Origin: Dyella caseinilytica | GTDB lineage: Bacteria > Pseudomonadota > Gammaproteobacteria > Xanthomonadales > Rhodanobacteraceae | Direction of reading: 5' to 3' | Assembly: GCF_016865235.1 (NCBI RefSeq) | Contig: NZ_CP064030.1 | Location: 2,418,001 to 2,482,000, forward strand | Length of the DNA: 64,000 nucleotides | In this document: positions 35,816-44,838 of the stretch, in pieces | Layout of the letters: every line of letters starts with the position of its first letter | Numbering within the stretch: position 1 is the first letter of the stretch | Position numbers and translations under genes: made by a program | Notes under the pieces: generated by a model | Database searches by the model: none | Told to the model about the DNA's origin: nothing | The model's input: the letters and a program-made list of their open reading frames with translations, nothing else

Positions 35816-37261
35816 ATGTCCCCGTCCTCTTCCGTCGCCACCGCCACCGCTGATGCGGCCGTAGCGGACGGAAGCGGTCTGTCGTCGCGCGAACGCTATC
35901 GCGGCCTGATCTGGCTGGTTTCCGCCGCCTTCTTCATGCAGGCGCTCGATTCCACCATCGTCAACACCGCCGTACCGGCCATTGCCACGGCGCTGGGCGA
36001 AACGCCGCTGAACATGCGCAGCGCGCTGACCAGTTACGTGCTGACCTTGGCGATACTGATCCCCGCCAGTCCCTGGCTGTGCGACCGCTTCGGCACACGC
36101 AAGGTATTCGGTGTGGCGATCAGCGTGTTCGCCATCGGCTCCCTGCTCTGCGGCATCTCCCAAACGCTGCCCGAACTGGTGATGGCACGCGTACTCCAGG
36201 GTTGTGGTGGCGCGGCGCTGATGCCGGTGGGCCGATACGTGCTGGTGCGTACCATCGAAAAGCGTGACTTTGTGCAAGTCATGAGTACGGTCGCTACCTT
36301 TGGCTTGTTGGGTTCGGTGCTGGGTCCGTTGCTGGGCGGTGCACTGGTGGAATACACCAATTGGCGGCTGATTTTTCTGCTCAACGTGCCGGTCGGCATC
36401 GTTGGCCTTTGGCTCAACCAACACGAGATGCCGGAATACCGCTTATCGACAGCCAACCGCTTCGACCTGCTGGGATTCCTGCTGTTCGCCGCTGCTTCGG
36501 CTTTGCTGCTGGCCGCTTCCGAATTCGCGGCCGACCAGAACATTCGCTGGAGCTGGATGGGTTCGCTGGTTGCCATGGCCGTGCTCTTGGGCGGTGCCTA
36601 CATATGGCATAGCCGCCGCACTGATCACCCGGTAGCGGACCTCAGCCTGATGCGGGTGCGCAGCGTGTGGGTGGCATTGTCCGGCAATCTGCTGACCCGC
36701 CTTGGTGTCAGCGGGATGTTCCTGCTGATCGTGCTGTTCCTGCAGGTCGGCTGCGGCTGGTCGCCGCTGATGGCAGGCCTGATGATGGTGCCGCAGGCGC
36801 TCGGTTCGATCACCGCCAAATGGGCCGTCAATCGGACGCTGATACGTCTTGGCTACCGCCGCCTGCTGTTCGCCAATACGCTGATCGTCGCCGCGCTGCT
36901 GGCCATGTTCGCCTTGCTCGGACCGCACACGCCGATGCTGCTGATTGCTCTGCTGGTGTATGTGTATGGCGGCTTCATGGGCATGCAATACACCGTCATG
37001 AACACGCTGATCTACTCCGACCTGGATGTGAAGTATGCGTCGATGGCCTCATCGATGGCGTCCACCACGCAATATCTGTCGATGAGTTTCGGCATCGCAT
37101 TGGCGACCATCCTGATGCAGACACTGCTGCATGGCCAGGGCAGTGACGCCTATGTGGTGGCGTTCCGCTGGACGGTCATCGTGCTGGCAGTGATCACAGC
37201 GGTTGCCAGCCGTGTCTTCGCCAGACTCGAAAAAATCCCAAAGGCGACCGCTACAGTGTGA
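35816..37261 (+). CDS. DHA2 family MFS multidrug exporter (second copy)
   Basis: A 481-residue, 14-segment exporter: FFMQALDSTIVNTAVPAIATALGE (motif D1), CDRFGTRKVFG (motif A), LGPLLGGALVEYTNWRLIFLLNVPVG (motif C). It resembles MdtD-type proteins (the LDSTIVNTAVPAIA form). Divergent from ligA and 48 bp before the antiporter gene. Substrate unknown. It is not a close copy of the 27006 gene, only the same subfamily. Confidence 0.9.
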   Translation: MSPSSSVATATADAAVADGSGLSSRERYRGLIWLVSAAFFMQALDSTIVNTAVPAIATALGETPLNMRSALTSYVLTLAILIPASPWLCDRFGTRKVFGVAISVFAIGSLLCGISQTLPELVMARVLQGCGGAALMPVGRYVLVRTIEKRDFVQVMSTVATFGLLGSVLGPLLGGALVEYTNWRLIFLLNVPVGIVGLWLNQHEMPEYRLSTANRFDLLGFLLFAAASALLLAASEFAADQNIRWSWMGSLVAMAVLLGGAYIWHSRRTDHPVADLSLMRVRSVWVALSGNLLTRLGVSGMFLLIVLFLQVGCGWSPLMAGLMMVPQALGSITAKWAVNRTLIRLGYRRLLFANTLIVAALLAMFALLGPHTPMLLIALLVYVYGGFMGMQYTVMNTLIYSDLDVKYASMASSMASTTQYLSMSFGIALATILMQTLLHGQGSDAYVVAFRWTVIVLAVITAVASRVFARLEKIPKATATV

Positions 37262-37308
37262 TCTGCTTCGTGAGCAGGTAGGATGGCAAAGATGCTCATG
37301 ATCGATGG

Positions 37309-38508
37309 ATGCCGACCATGCACCACGCCAACGAAATCCTGTTCTCGCTGTTTATCGTGTTCGTCGCCGCGCAGATCGGCGGTGAAATCGCGCAACGGCT
37401 GAAACTTCCTGGCGTGGTCGGCGAAATCGCCGCGGGCTGCGTGATCGGCCCTTCGCTACTCGGTTGGATCACACCCGAGCAGATCGCCACAGGTACGCCG
37501 CTGGATGTGCTCTCGGAAATCGGCGTGGTGTTGCTGCTGTTTTCCGTGGGCCTGGAAACGCGGCTTGAAGATTTGAAGAAAGTCGGGCGGGCGGCCTTCC
37601 TGGTCGGCGTGCTCGGCGTGCTGTTGCCATTCGGCATGGGTGTCATGTGGGCGCACGCCAGCGGTTTCGACTGGGGCAAGTCGCTGTTCGTCGCTGCGGC
37701 GTTCGTCGCCACGTCGGCCGGTATTACCGCGCGCGTGCTGCAGGAACTGGGCGTGCTGCAACGTGTGGAAAGCAAGGTCATCCTCGGCGCCGCAGTGATC
37801 GACGACATCCTGGCCATGCTGCTGCTCGGCGTCGTGGTGTCGCTGCAGGGCGGCGGAGGTTTCGACCCCACGCATCTGGTGATGGTGCTGGCTGGCGCGA
37901 TCGGCTTTATCGCCGTCATTGGCTGGGGCGGGACGCGCGTGATGCGTTGGAATTCGACCTGGCTCGAAAAGCCAAGCAATGTGCACTCACCCCTGCTGAT
38001 CGTGCTGGCCTTGTGTCTGGGCCTGGCTTACGTCTCCACGTTATTCGGACTCGCCGCCATCATCGGTGCTTTCCTGGCAGGCATGATCGCTTCCGAAACG
38101 CGCCAACAGCACACGTTGGAACAACAGTTCCAGCCACTGCTGGCCCTGCTGACACCCTTCTTCTTCGTGCTGACAGGCAGCAAGATCAACCTGCATCTGC
38201 TTGCCAGCGCTGACGCGCTGATCGCGTTGGGCGTAGTCACACTGATTGCCATCGTGTCCAAGTTGCTCGGCGGCTTTCTCGGCGCGCTGTCACTGGGACG
38301 TGCCAGTGCTGCCATCGTGGGCTTCGGCATGGTGCCACGCGGTGAAGTGGGCGTGGTGATTGCCAGCCTGGGTCTGGCGGCAGGCGTATTCAATGACCAG
38401 ATGTACGCCATCATTGTGGCCATGTCGCTGCTGACGGCGATGGTTACGCCGCCCATTCTGGCGTGGTTGTTGAAGCGAACGGTGAAGGCGGAAGTTTCAA
38501 AGGCTTAA
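37309..38508 (+). CDS. CPA2 family cation:proton antiporter (KefB-type membrane domain)
   Basis: A 399-residue Na+/H+ exchanger domain with 12-13 hydrophobic segments. LKLPGVVGEIAAGCVIGPSLLG at the N-terminus, the ion-binding region GAAVIDDILAM and FGMVPRGEVGVVIAS are typical of CPA2. The RCK/TrkA-N regulatory domain of KefB/C is missing, so it is the short type. Likely K+ or Na+ exchange with protons at the inner membrane. The ATG choice between 37309 and the one three codons on is open. Confidence 0.9.
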   Translation: MPTMHHANEILFSLFIVFVAAQIGGEIAQRLKLPGVVGEIAAGCVIGPSLLGWITPEQIATGTPLDVLSEIGVVLLLFSVGLETRLEDLKKVGRAAFLVGVLGVLLPFGMGVMWAHASGFDWGKSLFVAAAFVATSAGITARVLQELGVLQRVESKVILGAAVIDDILAMLLLGVVVSLQGGGGFDPTHLVMVLAGAIGFIAVIGWGGTRVMRWNSTWLEKPSNVHSPLLIVLALCLGLAYVSTLFGLAAIIGAFLAGMIASETRQQHTLEQQFQPLLALLTPFFFVLTGSKINLHLLASADALIALGVVTLIAIVSKLLGGFLGALSLGRASAAIVGFGMVPRGEVGVVIASLGLAAGVFNDQMYAIIVAMSLLTAMVTPPILAWLLKRTVKAEVSKA

Positions 38509-38542
38509 GCTGGCAGCTCTGCTTTAGCTTGGTGTCTCAATA

Positions 38543-38588
38543 TTGCCTCACCGTCATTCCGGCGAAGGCCGGAATGACGATGAGGCAA
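38543..38588. terminator. REP palindrome extended to a 21-bp stem between convergent genes
   Basis: 38543-38563 pairs with 38568-38588 around a GAAG loop with one mismatch; the core is CGTCATTCCGGC/GCCGGAATGACG. It sits between the antiporter (+) and the RND pump (-) stops and can act as a bidirectional terminator or transcript-end protector. No U-tract. Confidence 0.6.
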
Positions 38589-38606
38589 GTCAAACTTCGC
38601 AGCTAC

Positions 38607-41600
38607 TCACCTCGCCTGAGGCTCTCTGCGCGACCGCATCAGCACGGCATATAGCACCGGCATCACCAGCAACACCAGCGGCACCTGCACCAACAAACCG
38701 GCGATGATGGCCACCGCCAACGGCTGCTGCATTTGCGAACCGGTACCCAGCGCCAACGCCAGCGGCGCCAGGGTCAGGATCGCTGCCAAGGTAGACATCA
38801 AGATCGGCCGGGCACGGTGTTGCGCAGCGATCAACAACGCATCGTGCAATGGCAGCTTGTCCGCCACGTCTTCCAGTTCGGAGAAGTAGAAGATCGCTAC
38901 TTCAGTCACGATGCCGACAATCATGGTCATGCCCATCATGGCCGAGATATTCAGCTCGATGCCGGTGATCCACAGTCCGACGAACACCGCTCCCATGGCC
39001 AGCAACGGCATAGCCAGAATCGTCAGTGCCACGCGGAAACTTTCATACAGAAACAGTAGCAGTGTGAAGACCAGCGCGATCGCCGCCAACAGCACCACCG
39101 TGAGGCCACGGAACGCCTCCTGCTGCTGCTGATATAAACCGCCGAGCTGGTAGTACATGCCCTTGGGCAGCAATCCCGGCTTGGCGAGCATGGCTTTTAC
39201 ATCGGCAATGGTCGCGCCCATGCTGCGCCCGCTGATGCGTCCGGTCACCGCCACCATGCGCTTGAGATTATTGCGCGTGATCTCCGGTTGCCCTTGTACG
39301 ACCTGCAAGCTCGCCACTTGCGAAAGCGGGAGCAGATGACCGTCTGCGGCACGGATCGGCAACACAGCAACCTGTTCCAGATGCTGGTATGAAGTCGTCG
39401 GCAAACGTACCCTTACGCCCATCACCTTGCCTTCTGCTGGCAGTTGCGCAGCGACCGTGCCGTCGATGGCTGCCGTCACCTGATCGGTAATGCTGGACGG
39501 ATCGAGTCCCTGCAGCGCCGCCTTGGCTGGATCCACGGTCATGGTCAGCGCATCACCCGCGGGATTGATGCCATTGAGCACACCGTTGACGCCACCGATC
39601 TTGCCCAACGCATCGGCGACGTTCTGCGCCGTCGAGTTGAGCTCGTCGGCGTTATCGCTGTAAAGCTGGATCTCGATCGGTTCCGGCACAGCGACCAAAT
39701 CGCCGATCATGTCTTCCATAAGCTGCGACACATCCACGTCCAGGCCCGGCACTTTGGCTTGTGCTTCCTGGCGAATATCGTTCATGACCTCTTCGGTGGA
39801 AGGACGCGAGCCATGCTTCAGGCGGACAAAGATATCGCCCGTGTTCGCTTCTGTCAGGCCGTCGCCGAGTTGTAGACCCGTGCGGCGCGAATACGTGTCT
39901 ACATAAGGATTCTCGCGAATGATCGTTTCGACCTGATTGAGCAGCCGACCTGTTTCTTCCAGCGATGTTCCCGGCTTGGAGATGTAATCAAACGTGAAAC
40001 CACCTTCATCCATCGCCGGCATGAAGCCGGTACCGACCTGTCCGTAGGCCAGCACTCCCACGCCAATCAGCGGCAACACTAGCAACAGTATCCAGACCGG
40101 GCGCTTCAACCATCGTTGCAGCCATCTTTCATAAACACGCGCGACTCGCTGTGAAAGCCGGCCGGGCGCACGATCGGCACTGTGACGCTGATCGAGCAAG
40201 CGCTCCGCCAACAAAGGCACCACGATCCAGGTCAACAAATACGAAATCACCAATGCACTGGCCATGGTGAGCGACAGCGCCTTGAAAAAGGCGCCGGTAA
40301 CGCCGGTAAGAAACGCCAGAGGCAGAAAGATCACTACGGTGGCCGCGCTGGAGCCCGTCAGGGGACGAGTGAATTCCCACGACGCGCGCGCAATACGTTC
40401 GCTGACTTCGCCGCTTGCGCCATGCAGACGGCGCATGATGTGTTCCAGCATCACGATCACGTCGTCGATGATCAGACCGACGGCGGCCGCCATGCCACCG
40501 AGCGTCATCATGTTGAAGCTCATGCCAAGTACGCGTAACAGCAGCACGGTGATGGTCAGCACTGCCGGCACCACCAGCATGGCCACCAGAATCACTCGCG
40601 TGTTACGCAGGAACACGAACAGCACCAATCCCGCCAGCACAATGCCGACCAGGATCGCGTCACGCACGCTGCCGGCCGCACCCGTCACGAGCTGCGACTG
40701 GTCATACCAATTGGCCACATTCACGCCTGGCGGCATCTGCGGCGCGTAATCTTGCAGGCGCTGCTTCACGTCACGCGCGATCTGTACGCTATTACCGTCC
40801 GGCTGCTGGAAAATCTGCATCAGCACGGCATCCTGGCCGTCCGCGGTAACACGAATCCATTGCGGTACATGACTGAGCGACACATCCGCAATATCGCCCA
40901 ACCGCACGACACCATGACTATCCGCTCTCACCACGATATTGCGCAGCGTCGCGACCGTACCTGGCTGGTTGTCCGCCAATAGCAAGTACAGCTTGTAGTG
41001 ATCGGAAACATGGCCCATGGCCTGGATGGTTGCCGCGTGGCTGACTGCCGTTGCCACGTCGACCAGGCTCAGATCCTGCGCGCGCAGGCGATTCGGATCG
41101 ACATCCGCGTGAAATTCGGCAATTTCACCGCCCTGCACGCCGACGTGTGCAACGCCCGGGATGCTGCTCAGCAAGGGACGCAGCTGGTATTGCGCAAGGT
41201 CGTACAGCGCGCTCGGCGACAAACTGTGCGAGCGCAGACTGTACGCGAGCATAGGATAAGTGGTCGGATCCATGCGCCGACTGCTCAGCCGGGTCTCGGC
41301 GGGCAGTTCCGGCAATACCTGGCTCGCCGCGGCGTTGATATCGCCGAGCGCCCGACTCATGTCCGTACCCCAGTCGAAGGTCACTTCGATGTCGGCGCTG
41401 CCACGGCTGGTCGTCGAACGCACATCGCGTACGCCGGGTACACGGCGTAGCGCATCCTCGATCGGCGTGGTCACTTCGATCGCCATCTGGTCAGCCGGAC
41501 GATCACCGGCATCGAGCGCAAGCTGCACGCGTGGAAACGCGACGTTCGGGAACAAGGCCACCGGCATGAAGATGGCGCTGGCTATACCGCCAACGGCGAG

Positions 41601-41660
41601 CATGAGCACCAGAAACAGCAGCGAGCGCCGATGACGCTGCATCCATGCGGCAATACTCAC
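38607..41660 (-). CDS. RND efflux pump inner-membrane transporter
   Basis: A 1017-residue RND protein with two large periplasmic loops and 12 membrane segments. TM4 carries GLIIDDVIVMLEHI with D399/D400 (proton relay, as in drug-type AcrB) and E406. TM10 (IVTEVAIFYFSELED) lacks the AcrB Lys940. The pump therefore fits neither the standard drug type nor the CzcA type (VDGAVV). It is the last gene of an operon ordered outer-membrane factor, adaptor, pump, the order of czcCBA. The start overlaps the adaptor stop by 4 bp. Substrate (metal or drug) unresolved. Confidence 0.92.
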   Translation of the reverse strand: MSIAAWMQRHRRSLLFLVLMLAVGGIASAIFMPVALFPNVAFPRVQLALDAGDRPADQMAIEVTTPIEDALRRVPGVRDVRSTTSRGSADIEVTFDWGTDMSRALGDINAAASQVLPELPAETRLSSRRMDPTTYPMLAYSLRSHSLSPSALYDLAQYQLRPLLSSIPGVAHVGVQGGEIAEFHADVDPNRLRAQDLSLVDVATAVSHAATIQAMGHVSDHYKLYLLLADNQPGTVATLRNIVVRADSHGVVRLGDIADVSLSHVPQWIRVTADGQDAVLMQIFQQPDGNSVQIARDVKQRLQDYAPQMPPGVNVANWYDQSQLVTGAAGSVRDAILVGIVLAGLVLFVFLRNTRVILVAMLVVPAVLTITVLLLRVLGMSFNMMTLGGMAAAVGLIIDDVIVMLEHIMRRLHGASGEVSERIARASWEFTRPLTGSSAATVVIFLPLAFLTGVTGAFFKALSLTMASALVISYLLTWIVVPLLAERLLDQRHSADRAPGRLSQRVARVYERWLQRWLKRPVWILLLVLPLIGVGVLAYGQVGTGFMPAMDEGGFTFDYISKPGTSLEETGRLLNQVETIIRENPYVDTYSRRTGLQLGDGLTEANTGDIFVRLKHGSRPSTEEVMNDIRQEAQAKVPGLDVDVSQLMEDMIGDLVAVPEPIEIQLYSDNADELNSTAQNVADALGKIGGVNGVLNGINPAGDALTMTVDPAKAALQGLDPSSITDQVTAAIDGTVAAQLPAEGKVMGVRVRLPTTSYQHLEQVAVLPIRAADGHLLPLSQVASLQVVQGQPEITRNNLKRMVAVTGRISGRSMGATIADVKAMLAKPGLLPKGMYYQLGGLYQQQQEAFRGLTVVLLAAIALVFTLLLFLYESFRVALTILAMPLLAMGAVFVGLWITGIELNISAMMGMTMIVGIVTEVAIFYFSELEDVADKLPLHDALLIAAQHRARPILMSTLAAILTLAPLALALGTGSQMQQPLAVAIIAGLLVQVPLVLLVMPVLYAVLMRSRREPQAR

Positions 41661-42733
41661 TTGCTCGGCTCCTGCTGCTCACGTACCGCATCGCCATCGT
41701 CCAGCTCATAGCTGCCGAGCACGATGATGCGCATCTTGCCGTCAAGCGCGCCGTCCACGCCGACCGTATCGCCTTCGGGATGCTTCAGGCTCACGTCGAC
41801 GCGCTTGGCGTGATCGTGATCCGCGGCAAAGACATAGTCGCCCTTGTCATCATGCAACACAGCGTCACGCGGCAATGCCCAGGCGGTGTAGCTGGCCGTG
41901 TCGATGTTGGCCTGCACAGCCGCGCCAGCCACCAGGGAGGAACTGGCTTCCGGAGGCAACGCCACCTGCAGTGGTAATAGATGCGTCTGGGCATCCACTG
42001 CCTGCCCCACCATGTCGATGCGACCATTGAATGCGGTGGCATCGCCATACACGCCCTGCACCTGCACAGGCATGCCAATCTTCAGACGCGGGCCGTCTTC
42101 GGGCTGCACGCCCAGACGTGCAATCAGACCATGCGAAGGCGTAAACGTCAGCAAGCCAGCATCGGCCTGGAAGCGATCCCCAAGATTGACGCTAAGCGCC
42201 GTCACCACGCCATCGGCAGGCGCGTTGATGGTTTCTTCGGCATCGCCACCGCCAAGCGCGCGTTGCGCGTCCAACGCGGCTTGCGCATCGTCTAACGCTT
42301 TGCGTGCGGCCGCCAGCTGCGATTGGGTGGCCAAATGTTGCGCCGCCATCTGTTCGGTGCGTTTCAATTCGCCGCCAGCGAGCGTCAGCGCGCTTTGCGC
42401 CTGTCGATAGGTGTTACGTGCGACCGGATCTGGTGCAATATGCAACAACACCTGTCCACGCTTCATAGCCTGTCCCGCCACCACTTCGGCGCCAATCACC
42501 TGGCCACCATGACCGAGGCTGATGACACTGGCCCGATGCGGATCGCCCACCGCCGTACCCCAAGCCTGAATGGTGTCATGGAAGGTCTGACTCACCGGCG
42601 ACGTTGTAGTGATCAGCACCTTCCCGTTGACGTCTGGTTTGTCGTCATCGTCGGATGCACCGCCACTACCGCATCCGGCCAGCAAGGCAAGTAGCGCCAC
42701 CAGCGTGGCGCGAGTCAAGAGCAATCGATTCAT
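41657..42733 (-). CDS. RND periplasmic adaptor (membrane-fusion lipoprotein)
   Basis: A 358-residue lipoprotein with LLAGC (Cys21), an Asp-rich stretch after it (DDDDKPD) and the barrel-sandwich hybrid halves GQVIGAEVVAGQAMKRGQVLLHI and APADGVVTALSVNLGDRF on either side of a helical hairpin (about 105-160). It joins the pump to the outer-membrane factor. Overlaps both neighbours by 4 bp, which indicates coupled translation. Confidence 0.92.
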   Translation of the reverse strand: MNRLLLTRATLVALLALLAGCGSGGASDDDDKPDVNGKVLITTTSPVSQTFHDTIQAWGTAVGDPHRASVISLGHGGQVIGAEVVAGQAMKRGQVLLHIAPDPVARNTYRQAQSALTLAGGELKRTEQMAAQHLATQSQLAAARKALDDAQAALDAQRALGGGDAEETINAPADGVVTALSVNLGDRFQADAGLLTFTPSHGLIARLGVQPEDGPRLKIGMPVQVQGVYGDATAFNGRIDMVGQAVDAQTHLLPLQVALPPEASSSLVAGAAVQANIDTASYTAWALPRDAVLHDDKGDYVFAADHDHAKRVDVSLKHPEGDTVGVDGALDGKMRIIVLGSYELDDGDAVREQQEPSK

Positions 42734-44103
42734 GGCGTGGCTGCTACGGAAGGCGGTTGAAGGTCGGTATCGCCAAGCAGGGTTTCCAGCGCGATCGCCT
42801 GTTGCGATTGCTGGTCGCGTGCCGCGATGAAATCCATATCTGCACTAAGCGCATTGGCACGAATGGAAAGATAGGTGGGCCACTCAAGCAGTCCTTTTTG
42901 CCAGGCGACTTCCGCGGCGTCACGCGCTTCATCCAGGCGTGCCGACTGCGATTGCAGCAGATCACGCTGCCGTCCCAGCGTTTCAAGATCGGCCATCAGC
43001 TGCTCGATATCGCTGCGTGTGGTGAGGACACGATTTTCGTAATCATCTTTCAACTGCTGCCGCGTCGCGCGTTCGATGGCGATGTTGCCGCGGTTGCGAT
43101 CGAACAGCGGCAAGGTCAAGCCAATGGTGAACCCGTTGGTAAGCACATCGCTGGTATCGCGCTGCCGGTTGATCCCGAGATTGAGCGCGGGAAATTGCGC
43201 CAGGATCGCCGCGCGCAACGTCGCTTCCTGCGCTTTGTAGCCCGCTTGCAAAGCGAGCAGATCCGGACGCCGCTGCGGCAAGCTAGCCAACGCGAACTGC
43301 ACCTGCTCTTTCGTCGGCGATGCCACGAACGGTTCTTCCACCAAATGGAGCGGCGCATCGGGTGAAAGTCCTAGCAGCAGGCGCAAGTCATGTTCGGCCT
43401 GATGCCATTGGACGGTGCAGTCCGACAAGCGCTTGTTGGCATCTGCGTAAGCGTTCAAACCAGCGCTGGCACTGTCATAGGTGAGGTTGCCTTGCTGCAA
43501 GGCATTGCGTACATAACCATCAACGGGCGCTAGCGCATGCTGCTCGGCGGCCAACTCCTGATGTTGCGCACGCAGAGACAGCACCTGATTGAAGAGCAGA
43601 CGCGCCTGCGCAATGGTCTGCCACTCGGCCCACAGCAGATCCAGGTTGACTTGATCAGCTTGACGCTTCGCCGCTGTTTTGCGTGCTGAAAGCGTCAAAA
43701 GGCTGCTTACGTCCTCGCTGATGCCATAGTTGAACGCGCTGGTGAAGCCTGGTTGCTTGTGCGCGAGAAAATCCTTGCCGAAGGCGATTTGCGGATCCGG
43801 CAGCAGCCCCGCGGCAAATGCCTGGGCGCGGGCAATGCCCAGCTGATCGCGCAAGATCTTCAGATCAGGATTGTTGGCGACCACCAAGATCGCCACGTCC
43901 GTCGAGTCCAGTCCCTGCGAGGGATCGAAACGGTGCGTGCGCAGCGCCGGCAGCGGCATGTCCGCAGTACTTGCGGACAGTTGCGACACATCCTGGACAC
44001 CGTGCCCTTCACCCAATGGCTGCGGCGCATACGTGGCGCAACCCGCGCACAGCGACAAGCACGCCCACGCACATGCGCGCCACAGACGCGCATGTGACAT
44101 CAT
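42730..44103 (-). CDS. RND outer-membrane efflux factor (TolC/OprM/CzcC-type lipoprotein)
   Basis: A 457-residue lipoprotein with lipobox CAGC (Cys22) and the two OEP repeats of coiled helices (LDSTDVAILVVANNPDLKILRDQLGIARAQA and ATRQQLKDDYENRVLTTRSDIEQLMADLETL). First gene of the efflux operon. The ATG-ATG at 44103/44100 is chosen because the lipoprotein signal starts there; no clear Shine-Dalgarno. Confidence 0.9.
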   Translation of the reverse strand: MMSHARLWRACAWACLSLCAGCATYAPQPLGEGHGVQDVSQLSASTADMPLPALRTHRFDPSQGLDSTDVAILVVANNPDLKILRDQLGIARAQAFAAGLLPDPQIAFGKDFLAHKQPGFTSAFNYGISEDVSSLLTLSARKTAAKRQADQVNLDLLWAEWQTIAQARLLFNQVLSLRAQHQELAAEQHALAPVDGYVRNALQQGNLTYDSASAGLNAYADANKRLSDCTVQWHQAEHDLRLLLGLSPDAPLHLVEEPFVASPTKEQVQFALASLPQRRPDLLALQAGYKAQEATLRAAILAQFPALNLGINRQRDTSDVLTNGFTIGLTLPLFDRNRGNIAIERATRQQLKDDYENRVLTTRSDIEQLMADLETLGRQRDLLQSQSARLDEARDAAEVAWQKGLLEWPTYLSIRANALSADMDFIAARDQQSQQAIALETLLGDTDLQPPSVAATP

Positions 44104-44213
44104 TTTGTAATGTAACGCCAGCTGGAACAACCGCACCCGCAAGCCTCAAGTCGTTATTGAGCAATGCGTAAGGCTAGCGGTTTTGGCTTAGCAAATACTT
44201 TGTACGCAATCGC

Positions 44214-44735
44214 TCAGGGATCACTCCTGGAGTGCATCGATTGAGCACGTTGCCAGACCGATACGGCCACCGTGTCGCTTCCTGGCTGCTTGGGCACCTG
44301 GTAGCTCAGTTCATCGGCGGACAGCATGTAAGGCCGCACCTGCTCGGTACCGTTCCAGCGCAGGTTGTACGCCCGCTCGATCTTGAACGTGACCATGTGG
44401 GTGGCCGAGTCCAGATGGACTTCGCCGTAGTGCGTGCTGGCGATTTCCGCAGGTTTGAATTCGGTGCGAACACCCTTCGCATCGGTCGCATAAGTGGGTT
44501 CATTGCTGCGGTAGATCTGCAGGGAATAGCGCCCCTCGTGATCGATCATCAGCAGGCCAGCCGGCGCGGAGCCGAATCCAAAGGTTTTGCTGCCGTCCTT
44601 GTGCAGGTCGTAGGCGGCCTTGAGGGTCCAGGTTCCCTCCAATGAAGGCGTTGCATCCGCAGCGAGGCTGGCCTGGCTCCCGATCATGACCGCCAGCAGG
44701 GAACTGCACACGCTAAAGATGGCATGTGGACGCAT
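44214..44735 (-). CDS. secreted lipocalin-like domain protein
   Basis: A 173-residue protein with a Sec signal (MRPHAIFSVCSSLLAVMIGSQASLA). The mature part SLEGTWTLKAAYDLHKDGSKTFGFGSAPAGLLMIDHEGRYSLQI matches the bacterial lipocalin-like family (Lipocalin_5). Role unknown; a periplasmic binding barrel is expected. Divergent from the LysR regulator at 44831, its likely controller. Confidence 0.8.
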   Translation of the reverse strand: MRPHAIFSVCSSLLAVMIGSQASLAADATPSLEGTWTLKAAYDLHKDGSKTFGFGSAPAGLLMIDHEGRYSLQIYRSNEPTYATDAKGVRTEFKPAEIASTHYGEVHLDSATHMVTFKIERAYNLRWNGTEQVRPYMLSADELSYQVPKQPGSDTVAVSVWQRAQSMHSRSDP

Positions 44736-44811
44736 AAAAACACCTGATCCGATGGGGAAGAGGCAAGCCTAGTCCACCCCCTGACATGGGTAAATCGAAT
44801 TAATGTATATT

Positions 44812-44838
44812 TCAGTCATTACAAAATGACATGACTGA
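44812..44838. promoter_or_regulatory. interrupted palindrome at the LysR start
   Basis: TCAGTCA (44812-44818) and TGACTGA (44832-44838) are perfect inverted repeats with a nested TCATT/AATGA pair; the right arm overlaps the first ATG (44831) of the LysR gene. A LysR autoregulatory site would be expected here. Confidence 0.5.
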
